Below are positions 10,536-21,536 of a stretch of DNA of 64,000 bases, piece after piece (the stretch's first letter is position 1; every line of letters starts with the position of its first letter). The position numbers were made by a program, and so were the translations under genes. Origin of the DNA: Stenocarpella maydis (taxonomy: Eukaryota; Ascomycota; Sordariomycetes; Diaporthales; Diaporthaceae); NCBI GenBank assembly GCA_002270565.1, contig NQMI01000106.1:63717-127716 (forward strand), given 5' to 3'. Below the pieces are notes generated by a model. That model worked only from the letters and a program-made list of their open reading frames with translations. It was not told the DNA's origin and did no database searches.

Positions 10536-12380
10536 ATAAAGGGTCTGCCCAAATGCGGGGGGCGGATGTTTGATGCCATTAGGTGCTCAAGGCATGCCGA
10601 GCGACGCGTGCGTGCATACGAGTTCATGTATATAGTATTCTTTCAGTATGGATGAAATATCCGGTACAAATCACACAACACTCTGCTACCGGGGACGCTT
10701 TACCCTGTGATGCTCATCTGGTTTCTGATACTTGCTGCAATGGACCTGCTCTGGTGTCGCCTTAGCAATTGGCGCACGAAATGGCTGAGAGCTATTGTAA
10801 CTCTGTTTCGGTCCGTTCTAGCTGCATAAAAGCTCCCTGTCACACGATAAAGACCACTGCACTATTAGGACAAAAGTGTGCCGACACACCCTGTATAGTA
10901 CCCCTAGCCTTATATCGTGACACTCGCCTAGGGGCTAATACCAGGTGGAAAGCCCCTACCATGGCCCTAAGAGCTATTCACTCAAGTACTACAGCTTGAA
11001 TAGGCGTGAGGGGGGTCCACCCTCATCACTCACCCCACTCACTCCTCCAGCAAACCCCCTCCACAACACCCAATAGGGCCCTTCATATACCCAGAGGAAG
11101 GGCTTCCTAAGGGCCCTCCACACACCCACAGGGAGGGCCCTTTATATACTCGGAGGAAGAGCCCTCACGTACATAAAGGGGGCACTCCCATACCCAGAGG
11201 AAGGGGCCCAAAAAGGGGGGTCCCTAAGCCTCTAGGTTAGGGTTCTGCCACGGACCAATCAGCAATTAAGAATTTTTACAAACTACTTATCTACCAGTAT
11301 GCACAAATCTCCGAAATCATAAGACATGCCGGGGTTCCGTACCGAATAACAGGGGGGCTGAGCTATACGAGCACGCCATCGATTTTATGGCCATGGAGAC
11401 TTATCCAACCAAGGAAGTCTGCATGTGGCAGGCCAGCAACACTTATCTTTCAGGTTGGTGGAATTATAGGCCTTGACGGCAGAACAAAGGAGAAACAGTC
11501 TTAACCAAGACCCCAACATTTGAAAGATTCCTGGGGAGCGCTCCCATGCCGGAACTTCCACTGTCGATGTAGCTGAGAAGCTATGGTGGGGGAGAACTCC
11601 TCAGGCCCTCAAGCTCGACAGCAAGGATTGGAGTGACAAGATTTCAAGGTACGAGTAAAGGGGAACCTCAGTACCGGGTAGAATAACAATCAGCTGATAT
11701 AATCAGAAATGACCGGCTCCTTGGCGAACATTTCTACTTGGGTACATAGCCTTATCAAGCTAGAAGCCCGGGGACACTCTCCCGAGAATTGAATTGTCGC
11801 ACCGTGGCTATATTTCTCATGGAACACCGGACCAACAAAACAAATATTTCCGAGATGCCTCATAAGCGTCGGCGCATGTACATGGGCCGCGGCTGATTGT
11901 TGCGATGGGTCCGCACAACGTCGCCATGGCTGTTTTGCAAAAGTCAGATCTATTGCAGACGATGACTCGGATGGGGCACTAATTCACTATTATGTACATG
12001 TCACACTTGTGGGCTTGTTGTATTTGGGATTTCCGTCTCCAATTCCTCTCTGCGATGCTGTTACAACGACGCCCTACAAAACCTTGCGGGGTCCACTGGG
12101 GGTTCTGATCACATCCAGACAACGGATGCAACACTCATAATATTCTACTCTAGATAATAATAGTGTGATACAGCTCATAGCTCGCAGTTGCAAGGCGGCA
12201 ACCCGGAGGCTGACGGTCCATTAAATGAGCGCCGGCATGCCGGTTTAGGTCGTCGAGCTCGGTCCCGCCTAGTGTGATGCTGCCTGTGGTCTTCTCATCC
12301 AACTTGAGGACCGTGTTCCTCTAAACACCAAACACAACGTTTTCTCGTACTGATTCGACGTCGTGCATTGATTTATAAAT
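10536..12380. other. Intergenic spacer with repeat-like sequence
   Basis: The first 400 bp are non-coding 3' sequence. From about 10.9 to 11.25 kb the DNA is rich in CCC and GGG runs with imperfect repeats (listed separately) and may be a remnant of a mobile element. From 11.25 to 12.38 kb I see no coding signal. Confidence 0.45.
11080..11215. repeat. Imperfect direct repeats built on ATACCCAGAGGAAGGG
   Basis: The motif ATACCCAGAGGAAGGG occurs near 11088 and 11190, with a diverged copy (ATACTCGGAGGAAGAG) near 11145. All are embedded in GGGCCC-containing units that can also pair with each other. The spacing is irregular (about 57 and 45 bp). This may be a degraded LTR or a minisatellite; its origin is unknown. 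Confidence 0.5.
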
Positions 12381-14696
12381 TCATGCCTTGGCCCGCTTCT
12401 TTGGGATTTTCCGAGTGGAACTCGAGTTCATCAACCGTCTAAACTTCTCCGCCGGAGTTGAAGATTCTGCCGCGCCCAACAGGTCGTCGTCAACGTGAAT
12501 TTCAATCGTCCTGTTCAGCACCGGGCTGCTGTCGACTTTCTCTGACCCCGTAGAGGGGCGCGATACCATTACTTGACCTCGCGCATTCCTGATCTCTGTG
12601 ATGCCGAAGGCGGCTGGATCATCGCTGATTACAGTTCCCCCGTACGCCAACGGGCCGAAGGCTAAAGCGCCACCGTGGGGGTCGTCGTCATCTGAATTAA
12701 AAATCTTATCCAGCGTGTAGGATTGCTTTCGGAGGATGCGCTTATTAGATAGCCACGTCGTTGTTTGTCTCCGCTTCAGCGTCGGCCTGCCTGGGCCCTG
12801 CGACTCCCGAGCAGCATTTGCTTTGGATTCACGCACAAAACGAAATGCCTCTTGCTCACCGCGGTCTTCGAGGATCGTCATGAATTCTTGAAGCAAATAC
12901 TCGGGGACATGCCCATCATCAGCTGATTGGACGGTTCCGGGCTGAGCAGATTCAGTAGCATCGGCCAATCCAGGACCTGCACCAGGCAGAGCGGGCTCAT
13001 TGGGCTGTTTGAGCTGCCACAATTCCGCAAGAGATATTCCAAAGAGTCTCATCGCTTGCATGGCGGCTTGAACAATGTAACTCGATAGCGGCAGATCTCG
13101 TGACCATGTCAAAGCTGGCATGGTCCAGTACTGTAGACGGAATTCTTGTATTTCTCCAGCAGTGACTTCAGGTAGATCAGTGTAGGGTTGCCCACGTCTT
13201 TGCGCTACAATTATCTTGCAAGCTAGTATGGTAATCTTCACGGCCAAGACCGATTCATTCCTCATACGCGCTTCGGAGCTGCGTACTTCTTCGGCCTCTG
13301 GCGTAGTCACTCGTGGAACTCCAGGTCGAGACGCATCAGGTTCGACGTGACCACGCTCGTGACTCTCGATTTGCTGTGACGCGAAGCCGCCAGTACTTCG
13401 GGATGAAGGCTGATTTGGGCGCCTGAACGTGCCCATAGGAGGGCCAAGTGTGGACGGACGTACGGGTGGGATATCAGGCCAGCTTTGAGGAAGAGAATCT
13501 GTATGCTTTGGTGGAGAAGGCCTCATTCCAAAGTATTCTAATCCACTCTCAGCTGGCTGTTGATCCCCTACCTGACTTTGTACTGGGACGGTGGTGTCAA
13601 GTGCAGGAAGTAGCCAAGATCTGGCTGCAATTTGGTTCAGGTGCGCAATCGTGGATCTGTTCACATTTCTGTCTGTTCTTAGTGGCGGATGCATCGCAGA
13701 GGCAGGACCCCTAGCCCTTGGTAGACCGTCGGAAGAGTTCTGATTGGGCGTCTGCGCGTACGTTGGAGGTTGAAGTGGCCCGCCACCAAACATCGTTGAA
13801 GCGAAGCCATTTTCATGCATGGGCATTCCGGCACTGGCTGCAAGCCTATAGTCCCTAAGGTGGTTGAAATAGCCTCTATGCTGAGCCGCCTGCATAATGG
13901 GGAAGTAGGCAGCTCCTTGAGAGAATGGGAGGGACGTGCTCCCGTCGGCAGAGTATGGAAAGTATGGTCCAGGCAAAGAGTGGCTGAGGAAAGGCTGCTG
14001 GTGGGTTACGAGCTGGTGTGCCACAGGCCGGTAAGGCATGGGCTGATGAAGCTCGGGCTGGTAAGTTGTAGGCTGGTGAGGTGTAGGCTGGTGAGGTGTA
14101 GACTGCTGGGGTGTAGGCTGTATATGAGAAGCCTGCAAGGGTGTATTTGCATGAAATGGCTGACGCTCCAGGGAGTGCTGGAAATTCGGTTGCGCCCGCG
14201 TATCCGACGACCGTGTGTTGTTAGCTCGTGGCTCCTGAGCCCTGTTCTGGGTACCAGCTATGTCATTGTGGAGAAGTGACATATCGTCGTCTTCGCTCAG
14301 AGGGTGTTCGTCTCCGCGGCCTTTCTCAGGCGCCTCTTGATATACGACTTTCTCCAAAAGCAGTGATAGCAGCTCAGAAACTTCTTCCAGAAAGGACTGC
14401 GTGGGAGCCTCCACTTGCGCCGCGTTTGTATTGTCCTGCGCGGGATAGCCCGGGAGAAGACTCGCAGAGATGGTGAGATCTTTACTACCCTGACGCAAAA
14501 CTTGCCCGCTGTTATCGCCTCGCTTCAACGAGCAAGGTTCCCAAGTAGGAGATAGCGACTCGACCTCCTTGTTTAAGATGCTTGATGTATGAGTTGGATC
14601 TGGTGGCCAGATTTCGGAGGTTGGTTTCCCAGATGCATGAGATCCGCGCGGAACGTGGTGATGGTCAGCACTGGATATGTGCATCAACGCAGCCAT
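12381..14696 (-). CDS. Large disordered protein of unknown function
   Basis: A 771-residue open frame with no recognised domain. The N-terminal half is low-complexity, rich in P, Q, H, T and S, and contains a run of TPHQP-like repeats (about residues 195-225). A central helical stretch (about 480-570) and a Lys/Arg-rich segment (LKRRQTTTWLSNKRILRKQS) precede an acidic patch and a basic tail (RKIPKKRAKA) that could act as a nuclear localisation signal. The ATG at 14696 lies only 27 bp downstream of the UBP2-like stop on the same strand and in the same frame, with no room for a separate promoter and terminator. It may be an independent gene with overlapping control regions, the second half of a readthrough or spliced fusion, or the result of a sequence error at the TAG. 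Confidence 0.6.
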   Translation of the reverse strand: MAALMHISSADHHHVPRGSHASGKPTSEIWPPDPTHTSSILNKEVESLSPTWEPCSLKRGDNSGQVLRQGSKDLTISASLLPGYPAQDNTNAAQVEAPTQSFLEEVSELLSLLLEKVVYQEAPEKGRGDEHPLSEDDDMSLLHNDIAGTQNRAQEPRANNTRSSDTRAQPNFQHSLERQPFHANTPLQASHIQPTPQQSTPHQPTPHQPTTYQPELHQPMPYRPVAHQLVTHQQPFLSHSLPGPYFPYSADGSTSLPFSQGAAYFPIMQAAQHRGYFNHLRDYRLAASAGMPMHENGFASTMFGGGPLQPPTYAQTPNQNSSDGLPRARGPASAMHPPLRTDRNVNRSTIAHLNQIAARSWLLPALDTTVPVQSQVGDQQPAESGLEYFGMRPSPPKHTDSLPQSWPDIPPVRPSTLGPPMGTFRRPNQPSSRSTGGFASQQIESHERGHVEPDASRPGVPRVTTPEAEEVRSSEARMRNESVLAVKITILACKIIVAQRRGQPYTDLPEVTAGEIQEFRLQYWTMPALTWSRDLPLSSYIVQAAMQAMRLFGISLAELWQLKQPNEPALPGAGPGLADATESAQPGTVQSADDGHVPEYLLQEFMTILEDRGEQEAFRFVRESKANAARESQGPGRPTLKRRQTTTWLSNKRILRKQSYTLDKIFNSDDDDPHGGALAFGPLAYGGTVISDDPAAFGITEIRNARGQVMVSRPSTGSEKVDSSPVLNRTIEIHVDDDLLGAAESSTPAEKFRRLMNSSSTRKIPKKRAKA
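14050..14122 (-). repeat. 15-bp coding repeats encoding TPHQP units
   Basis: About four to five imperfect 15-bp units (GTAGGCTGGTGAGGT on the plus strand) lie inside the disordered ORF. The unit is a multiple of three, so copy-number change would keep the frame. Confidence 0.7.
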
Positions 14697-14723
14697 GGCA
14701 TCATGTGCGATACTATTCGAGTC

Positions 14724-17700
14724 CTACTCGCGATGTTCTACATGTGAAACCTCCGCCGCATCCTGCATGTCAACGTCGACGCTTTGGATGATCTCATCCG
14801 CCGCAGTCGGTGCTTGATCGCTAGTTGTGACCATGTTCCGCTCCGGAATCTTGACCAGCCGGTCGACCTGGTCCTCGCGTACGTAGGCCACGTAGTAAGG
14901 ACTGGCACCATTGTTCAGGTCGTTCAGAACCTTGTCCTTGTCGGCATGGGCTTCGACCCTCTCGTCGTTGTAACTGCGCCACACATCTTTCTCGAAATCG
15001 TAGATCCAGACCCAATAGTGGCCAGAGCCCAGACCTCCGCCGTGACAGATGACTGCGTGAAGGCGATAAGCGACAGACGTCATGTCTGTGAACAGCGCAG
15101 ATAGCTCTTGCCGGTCGCGTTCTTTGCTATCCTCGTTGAACTCGTGGAGATGGCGACGAGCGTCCGAGCTAAGATCGGCCAGTGGCCCCACAAAGGCGCC
15201 ACCCATCGCGACATCCTCGTTCTGTAATTGAGAAGAGCCTGGTAGTCTGCCCTCGTTAACCAACGAGTGCTGAAGCTTGGGGGTCAGGATGGACACGTAG
15301 TCCTCATCTTCGACCGTCATCATCTCTTTCTCGAACGCGCCAACCACCGCATCACTTGCATCTACAGTTTCGTAGCCAGACTCCTTGATTTTCTCCTTTT
15401 CGTCCTTGGTCTTTGGCTCGACAGGCTCAGGCTGCGGCGGGCGGCCCAGCGCTTCAAGCCGTCGCTTCAGTTGCCAGCTGCGCTGCCGCTTCTTGAACAG
15501 ATCCGAGTCAGTGTCTCCGTCCATGTAACGGTCCAAGTATAGCTTTTCCGGAATCTCGACCACGTTGTTGTTCCTGCTTAGCTTGCCATCGACATTCTGG
15601 CTCCTCTGAATATAGACGTGCAGGATTGGAGAGGCTCTTGTGATAGAAGAGTGTGTCTCATGACCATCCTCTTGGAACTCCTGGTCAAAGTTGCTGTCAA
15701 GTGCTTGGTAGAGGTCGATCTTGCCTTCCTTGGCCGGGAAGGCCGTCATCCACCTCGAGAGATCAGGCACAGACCTGAAGTCAGACTTGGGCTTGCCCGT
15801 CTTCATGTCGATGGTCCGAATCTTCTTTACACTGGACCAGTAAAAAGTCTCCGTGATGATGTCAGTCTGCTTTCCTGTGTGCTCGTCTGTGCCAGTCGGC
15901 TTGATAGCAGCATGGAGGTGCTCTAGGATGTTGCCCATGACTTCTTCGACATCCTGCTGTTCGGTCCCAGTGACGCTGACATCGTTAAGCGCACCTGTAA
16001 TCCTCTCCTCCACCGTGAGTGCCTGGTCTATGTTGCCTTCAGTTGCAGACGCAGTCAAGTCCTTATCCTTGCCACTCATTCTGGCGTCCAGGACACCTGA
16101 AATACCATGCGCACGGTCTACAGACCGCCTGCGCCCCGCATCAGTCGAGCCGGTCGCCTGATCCTTATCCTCGTCATCCAGCGCAACCCTCTGCTTGGCT
16201 GGCACGACTTGAGGAATGTCATTATCCTCCATCGGATTTTGAGAGATGGTGACGTAGGTTTGGTCTGTGTCTTCGTCCTTCTGTTCAACCAGGGTCGATG
16301 AGCTCACATTACTGGCGGTATCGGCATGCTCTGGCACGGCGTTGACTGTAACAGTGGGCTGGGCTGATTGTGATGACGGGGGCTGGGGTGAAGGCCTAGC
16401 GGGCAAGGGGGGTGGAGGAGGCAGGTCCGTGTTCGAGGTATCAGGGTTTGGCTGAGGACCCATTGCAGCCGCGGGAGCCTCCGCGGGTTTGCGCGTGAGT
16501 TGATCTGCAGTCTTCAGGGCGGCGAGTGCTAGGCGTTGCTGTGGCCTGATGGCACTCTCGCTTGAGCTCTGAAGGTTCAGAAACAAGTTTCGCATCTCCT
16601 CAATGAACTTCGCAGCCAGGAACGCCTCAGCCTTATCCAAAGCTGAGCCGCTGCCCCCGAGGCGGCGGGTTCTGATGTTCTCCTCGGTCGGCTCCAGTTT
16701 GAACTCTTCCCAGTTGAGGACAACGCTGCGTACCGGCAAGACGGTATTGAAATATTGGAGGATGCTGTTGAGGTAACAAGTATTGCGGATGTTGACTAGG
16801 CCGACCGGCAGAGAGATATCCAGTGCACTCTTGGCGGCGGTCTGGGAGAGTGGGCCCAGCGCCACCGTGATGGAGTTGTCGTCCGTCAGCCACGGCTCGC
16901 CTGCTTCCTTCTCCAGGTCGATGGCCAGAACTTCCAGCTCTGCGTCATTGTTGTACTTCTTTGTCAATGACCTCAAGGCACCCGCTGCCAGGATGCGATC
17001 AATACTCTTGTCCTGCGATTGACAAGTCAGCTGACTGCAAAAGGAGTGGCACGGAGAGGCCAGGCAGGTAGAACAAACCTCGTTGACATTGGTCTGGACG
17101 TAACTGGGGATAACGTCCTGCACGGCTTCTTCAGGGATTCCCAAGAATGCCATGGCCTCTTCGGGTTCGAAACGACAGGCGTAGTGTACAATGTCAGGGT
17201 CCTTTTTGTTTTTCGCAATGAGCAATAGATTGTTCCGAAGTGTCTTTCGCTCGTGCTGGGATGCCGACTTCAACTTGTTGTCGAACTGTCGGAGAAGAAA
17301 CTCGTTGCTGGCAGATTGTTCCGCATCGAGTGCCCTGTAAGCCTTTTGTAAAGGGTCTGCCCCCGCCTCCCTTGCCGATCTCACAATGACGAGTGCCAGC
17401 TCCTCGCCCTCCAACCACTTTCTAAGCTCGGGACTGGCGCCCTCTCTGTTGTGGCTGACACGGCGAAGAGCCTCATAGTAGACCTCCCGATTGGCAGGGT
17501 CGGTCTGACCCTGGCAGGCGCAAGCGTACCAAAGCATGTTCTCGTGGATATCGTTGTTGACGCCGAGCAAGTCGAAGTCAGCGGGGCTGTAGTCGCCGAA
17601 CGACTGCTTTGACTTGGCGTACTTGGCGTCAAGGATGTCTTCCAGGACCTTTATGGTGTCTATCTGAGGGTTGACGGGCATCTCGATGGGTGCAACCAGG

Positions 17701-18864
17701 TGCTTGGGCAGGTTTTCATCCACGAGAAAGTAAAGATGTATCCGGCAAATCTCGAACCAGCCTCTCCTGCTCCTTGGATCAGTGAAGATTGAAGGGGTAT
17801 CATGAAGGTGGGGCAAAACCAGCGACTGGTCGCCGTCGCCGTCACCGTCGCCGTCCACCGTCTCGAACTCGAGAAAGTCGAAGATATCACGGAACCGGTC
17901 CCAGAAGCAGAGTGTGAAGAACTTGTTGCGATACGACACCTTCTTCTCAGCAGTTTCGGGTCCTGATTTGAGGACATCACTAAGGTACTGCCACAGGTAG
18001 TGTGCCGGAAAGAGTTTCGCTCGCTTGTCGGGAGACTTGAAGTCCTCGTACCTATCGCGGTCATCTGATTCCAGAAGCTCCTTAAGCCGGGCGTAGACGG
18101 ACTCGCGGTCAACCAAGGAAGCCTCCAACCCCTCCGGCAGGCGGCGATCGCACACTTCGACGCGAACGGTCAAGTCGCATCCAACGGCGGAACATATGAA
18201 GTCAGTCTCTCCGATGACGGGGTAGTGTTTGGAGTGGGACGATGCTCCTTCGGAAAAAGAGACGGGTACCAAATGGTGCATGCGCTGGACATTCTTATCG
18301 CAGCGACGGCTGCCCTGGCACCTGACGCTTATACTAAAGGTCTTCTTACATGCGCGGCAAATGCACACTGTCAGGATCTCATCTTGGCCATGGGCTTTCC
18401 ATGCTCCCACAGAGTTTGAAGACTGGCTCAGGACGCGGTAGAGGTCATGGCGGGCGGGGTGTGCTGAGCCAGGATGCGCGCATGGTGGTATGCCAGCCTC
18501 GGCAAGAGAGCCGTTAACAAGATCAGCAATCCATTTCGAAGCAAGGAGGCCTTTCGTAAGTAGCCAAGAAGTCAGCCTGGACCATGGCTCAGGCGGAACA
18601 CCAGGGAAGGATTGAGGAAAACGCACCTGGCCTGCCGAGCTCTCTCTGTTTGGGCTCGCCACCGGTGGCAGTGTCGATTTCAGAGTAGGCAGGGAGGCCT
18701 TGTGACCGGGTCTGGTGATGGCCGTAGTTGTACTCGCCCATTTTCAGCAGGAGAGATTTGCTATCGCAGCTCTGTCGAAGGTCAGCCCTGCACGGACGCT
18801 TACGAGGCCGCAGTGTTGAAGAGACACCACCACCCAACAGCTTCCTGCCCCTCTTCGGGGGCAT
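14724..18864 (-). CDS. UBP2-like ubiquitin carboxyl-terminal hydrolase
   Basis: Three exons (18864-18627, 18550-17079, 17012-14724) give about 1332 residues. Intron 1 (18551-18626) runs GTGCGT to AAAG with a GCTGAC branch site and produces a PGLLASKWIADLV junction resembling the start of fungal UBP2 proteins. Intron 2 (17013-17078, 66 nt) runs GTTTGT to CGCAG, contains GCTGAC, and has no stop codon. The enzyme is a USP/C19 cysteine protease that removes ubiquitin. The Cys box reads GLVNIRNTCYLNSILQYF (nucleophile C649) and the His box GSGHYWVWIYDF (H1235). An N-terminal region with Cys pairs, a long proline-rich spacer within the catalytic domain and a 1300-residue size match the Ubp2 class. 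The start is uncertain: ATGs at 18960 and 18741 are in the same frame. The stop is followed in frame by the 771-residue ORF. Confidence 0.85.
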
Positions 18865-19912
18865 GTTGGGGCATGGATGGATGGGGGTCCGAGGACATGT
18901 GGAATAGATAGACAGAGATGCGTCTGTTTGGGGAGGGGGTTGCTGTATGTGTGCGATCATGGGCTGCAGGGCGGTTGAATGGTTGTACTGTAGATACTGA
19001 CTGGAGATGGGTGGTGAGCTAAGTAAGTTTGGGTCCTGATGCTGGATGCTGTTTCTTCCACGGTCTATGGGTAACTGATAGGATCAGGGCTGCCCTTTGT
19101 TGACCTCCAGGTCCGAGCTTGGTGCTGGCCCAAGGACAGGTTTGAGAGTAAGAAAACAAGGCAAGGGGAGAGATGCTAATATCGACAGCCGCGCCAGCTG
19201 CCGTTGAGAGTGAGTATGCAGTTGATGATGGTCTGGGGTAGAGCACAACAAGTACGACGAGGCTTGAGATGGGCAGTCAGGGCAAGAGGCCAGGGTCGAA
19301 AGTGCAGCTGTTGAATGAGAATACGCGTAGCGTGTGATGAATACTTTAATGGAGGCTGCAACGCAACGCAAGCTCTAGTGACTGTGAGAAGTTGATGATG
19401 CAGGTTGAAAGGGTGGCGCTTGCCCCAGAAACCGATGACCGGGTGTGTCTTGCAAGGCGACAAGGCTGCGTCAGCTTGATTGGAGTCAGTGAGCACCTGC
19501 TTGGCAGAGGGGTGGCTGCTGTGTAATGTGCCAGCACAGGGGATGAAGGGACCTTGGGAGCTCTGACCTTCTCCAGGCCCCCTCCCCACCCCCCCTGCTT
19601 CGCAGAGTACACAGTAAGACGGTTCGCAGTCCTCCGTACGGAGTAGGCCAGTAACTTCTTGGTCGGTACCTGGGTATACGGAGGATCACGTGCACATCTG
19701 CTTACTCAGCATTACGTGCCAATTGGATGCAGCGTATTGGATGCAGCATTTGGACCAGTCGACATGTGCCCAAAGAAACCAAAGAGAGCTTGCTCCACTG
19801 CCAGCCCGTCGACCGAGACGGAGAAGCTTCCCCAGCCAGACTCGAGCAGCCTCTCCCGACCCATCACTCCCGGCGACCTGCCCACGATCCCGCCCCCGAA
19901 CCACCCTCAGAA
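18865..19912. promoter_or_regulatory. Divergent intergenic region, UBP2-like gene and complex I subunit
   Basis: About 1 kb between two divergent genes. It holds several overlapping short frames without family resemblance. No TATA box is obvious. The first 96 bp could be coding if the upstream ATG at 18960 is the true UBP2-like start. Confidence 0.4.
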
Positions 19913-20734
19913 ATGGCGCCCCACGGTGACGACGATGTCTACCACCCGGTTGATGCTCTCAAGGCCGGCATCCAGGGCGCCATGATCACCGGTGCCGCCG
20001 GTGTCTTCGCAGCCGGTATCCAGAATGCCACGAGGAGGACCAACCACGGTGTCCTGGGCATCTTCACGCGCAGCGGCGGCACCATCTTCACCTTCAGTAA
20101 GCCGCCTCCTATGCCTTGAGCATCCCGCCTGCCGCACTCCGCCCCAATTGGATTGCCCAGCTGCTGACACGTCTGTCCCCGCCATCCTAGCTGCCGTCGG
20201 TGGTGTCTACGAGTTTGCCCGCAACGCAGCCGCCAACCTGCGCGAGAAGAAGGACCACTACAATGCAGGCATTGGAGGCTTCTTTGCTGGCTCTATCCTC
20301 GGCGTCAGAGGTAGGTTCATCCCACAACGCAATCCGGAAGAGGTGGGCCCGCCAGAGCAGAGGACTGACGCGCCGTCTCGCCCGCAGCCGGCCGCATGCC
20401 TGCCATCCTCGGCTACGGCGCCTTCACCTCGATCGTCCTCGCAGTTTTCGAGTACACAGGTGGGAGCATCAAGGGCAAGAAGCCAGAGATAGAGGGCATG
20501 GACGAGTTTGAGAGGAAGGAGCACCTGCGGACAAACAGGAGGCGGCCGCTAGAGGAGACATTAGCAGAGATCGGAGAGGGGCGAGGTAAGCAGCGAGACC
20601 TGTGATACCCTGTTCAACATCTTGGCTGACACCACAAAGGCATTCAACCACCAGGTTACCAGGAGCGCCGCCGGGAGAGGTTGAGAGAGAAGTACGGAGT
20701 CGAGATCAACCCCGTGTCGGCACAGGCTTCATAG
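19913..20734 (+). CDS. NADH:ubiquinone oxidoreductase 21.3 kDa subunit (NDUFA11/B14.7 homologue)
   Basis: Four exons (19913-20096, 20191-20310, 20388-20585, 20640-20734) encode 198 residues. All introns are GT-AG with phase-1 joins (GTAAGC, GTAGGT and GTAAGC donors). The protein begins MAPHGDDDVYHPVDALKAG and has glycine/alanine-rich hydrophobic segments (GAMITGAAGVFAAGI, GIGGFFAGSILG, ILGYGAFTSIVLAVFEYTGG) typical of this Tim17-like membrane subunit of mitochondrial complex I. A basic C-terminal tail (GYQERRRERLREKYGV) follows. It is an accessory subunit of the inner-membrane arm. The last intron could instead end at CAG 20654, which would shorten the protein by five residues in the same frame. 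Confidence 0.88.
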
Positions 20735-20901
20735 AAAACATTGTTGCCTCTTCCGAGCTGTACATAATAGAACTCTTTACAGTCCGCACAGAGCGGACAC
20801 TGACGACAGCCAAATGCGATTGAATTCACTCGGTGGTCCTAGCTCTGCCCGTGGTTCCATTTCTCAAGCAGTCACACCCGCGCCCCTCGCTGACCTGGCC
20901 G

Positions 20902-21058
20902 GTAAGTCTCTCCAATGTGAGAAAACCCCTTTAACACCAAATATGATGACTTCTGAGGCTGTTTATGAATCTGTTGTACACAAACATGTTTATCTCAACC
21001 TAACTACATTGCTCTTCTTTTTCTGTCTGGCACGCTTGCCAATTCTCTGTCATATCAG
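20902..21058 (+). repeat. Intron-like repeat, copy 1
   Basis: Begins GTAAGTCTC and contains GAGGCTGTTTATGAATC and CCTAACTACATTG, which match copies 2 and 3. A CAG acceptor at 21056-21058 is the first plausible end; later AGs at 21097 and 21127 are alternatives. Confidence 0.5.
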
Positions 21059-21139
21059 TTGCTCGTCTTATACAAATCTAACATGACCAGTGTCTAGTGC
21101 CTACCATGTCTGTCTCGCCTTCTGCTCAGAGCCATTCTG

Positions 21140-21301
21140 GTAAGTAAGTGTGTCCCCCTTCTAGTCCACTAATCGTTAAGGATGATTTCTGAGGCTGTTT
21201 ATGATTCAAGATGATTCACTAAACTCACCTACATTGTTCAATTTCTCTTTCTGATTACACGTTCTGTCCCGCATCGCCTGCCTTTTTACTATTTGTTCCA
21301 G
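21140..21301 (+). repeat. Intron-like repeat, copy 2
   Basis: Begins GTAAGTAAG and shares GAGGCTGTTTATGATTC and ACTCACCTACATTGTT with copy 3. It ends in a pyrimidine-rich stretch and TTCCAG at 21301. It starts 238 bp after copy 1. Confidence 0.55.
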
Positions 21302-21388
21302 GTTCATGGCTGACGATACAAAATGCATAGGGCGTGGCGATGCATTGACGTTTCTAGGTCCGCCGTTGGCCATGCTGGGCTTGGCACT

Positions 21389-21536
21389 GTAAGTTTGTGA
21401 CCTCTCGGACAATGCCCCTTTCACCCTACATGATGACTATTGAGGCTGTTTATGATTCCACATGATTCATGGAAACTCACCTACATTGTTTTTTTTTTAA
21501 TTCTGAAATCTCCTACATGATACTCGATCTCTTCAG
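21389..21536 (+). repeat. Intron-like repeat, copy 3
   Basis: Begins GTAAGTTTG and shares CCCCTTT, ATGATGACT, GAGGCTGTTTATGATTC and ACTCACCTACATTGTT with the other copies. It ends CTCTTCAG. It starts 249 bp after copy 2. Confidence 0.55.

Noticed and set aside
18745..18810. Possible extra intron in exon 1 of the UBP2-like gene (GTAAGC ... CAG)
   Set aside because: It would be only about 32 nt, below the usual minimum for fungal introns, and the frame is open without it.
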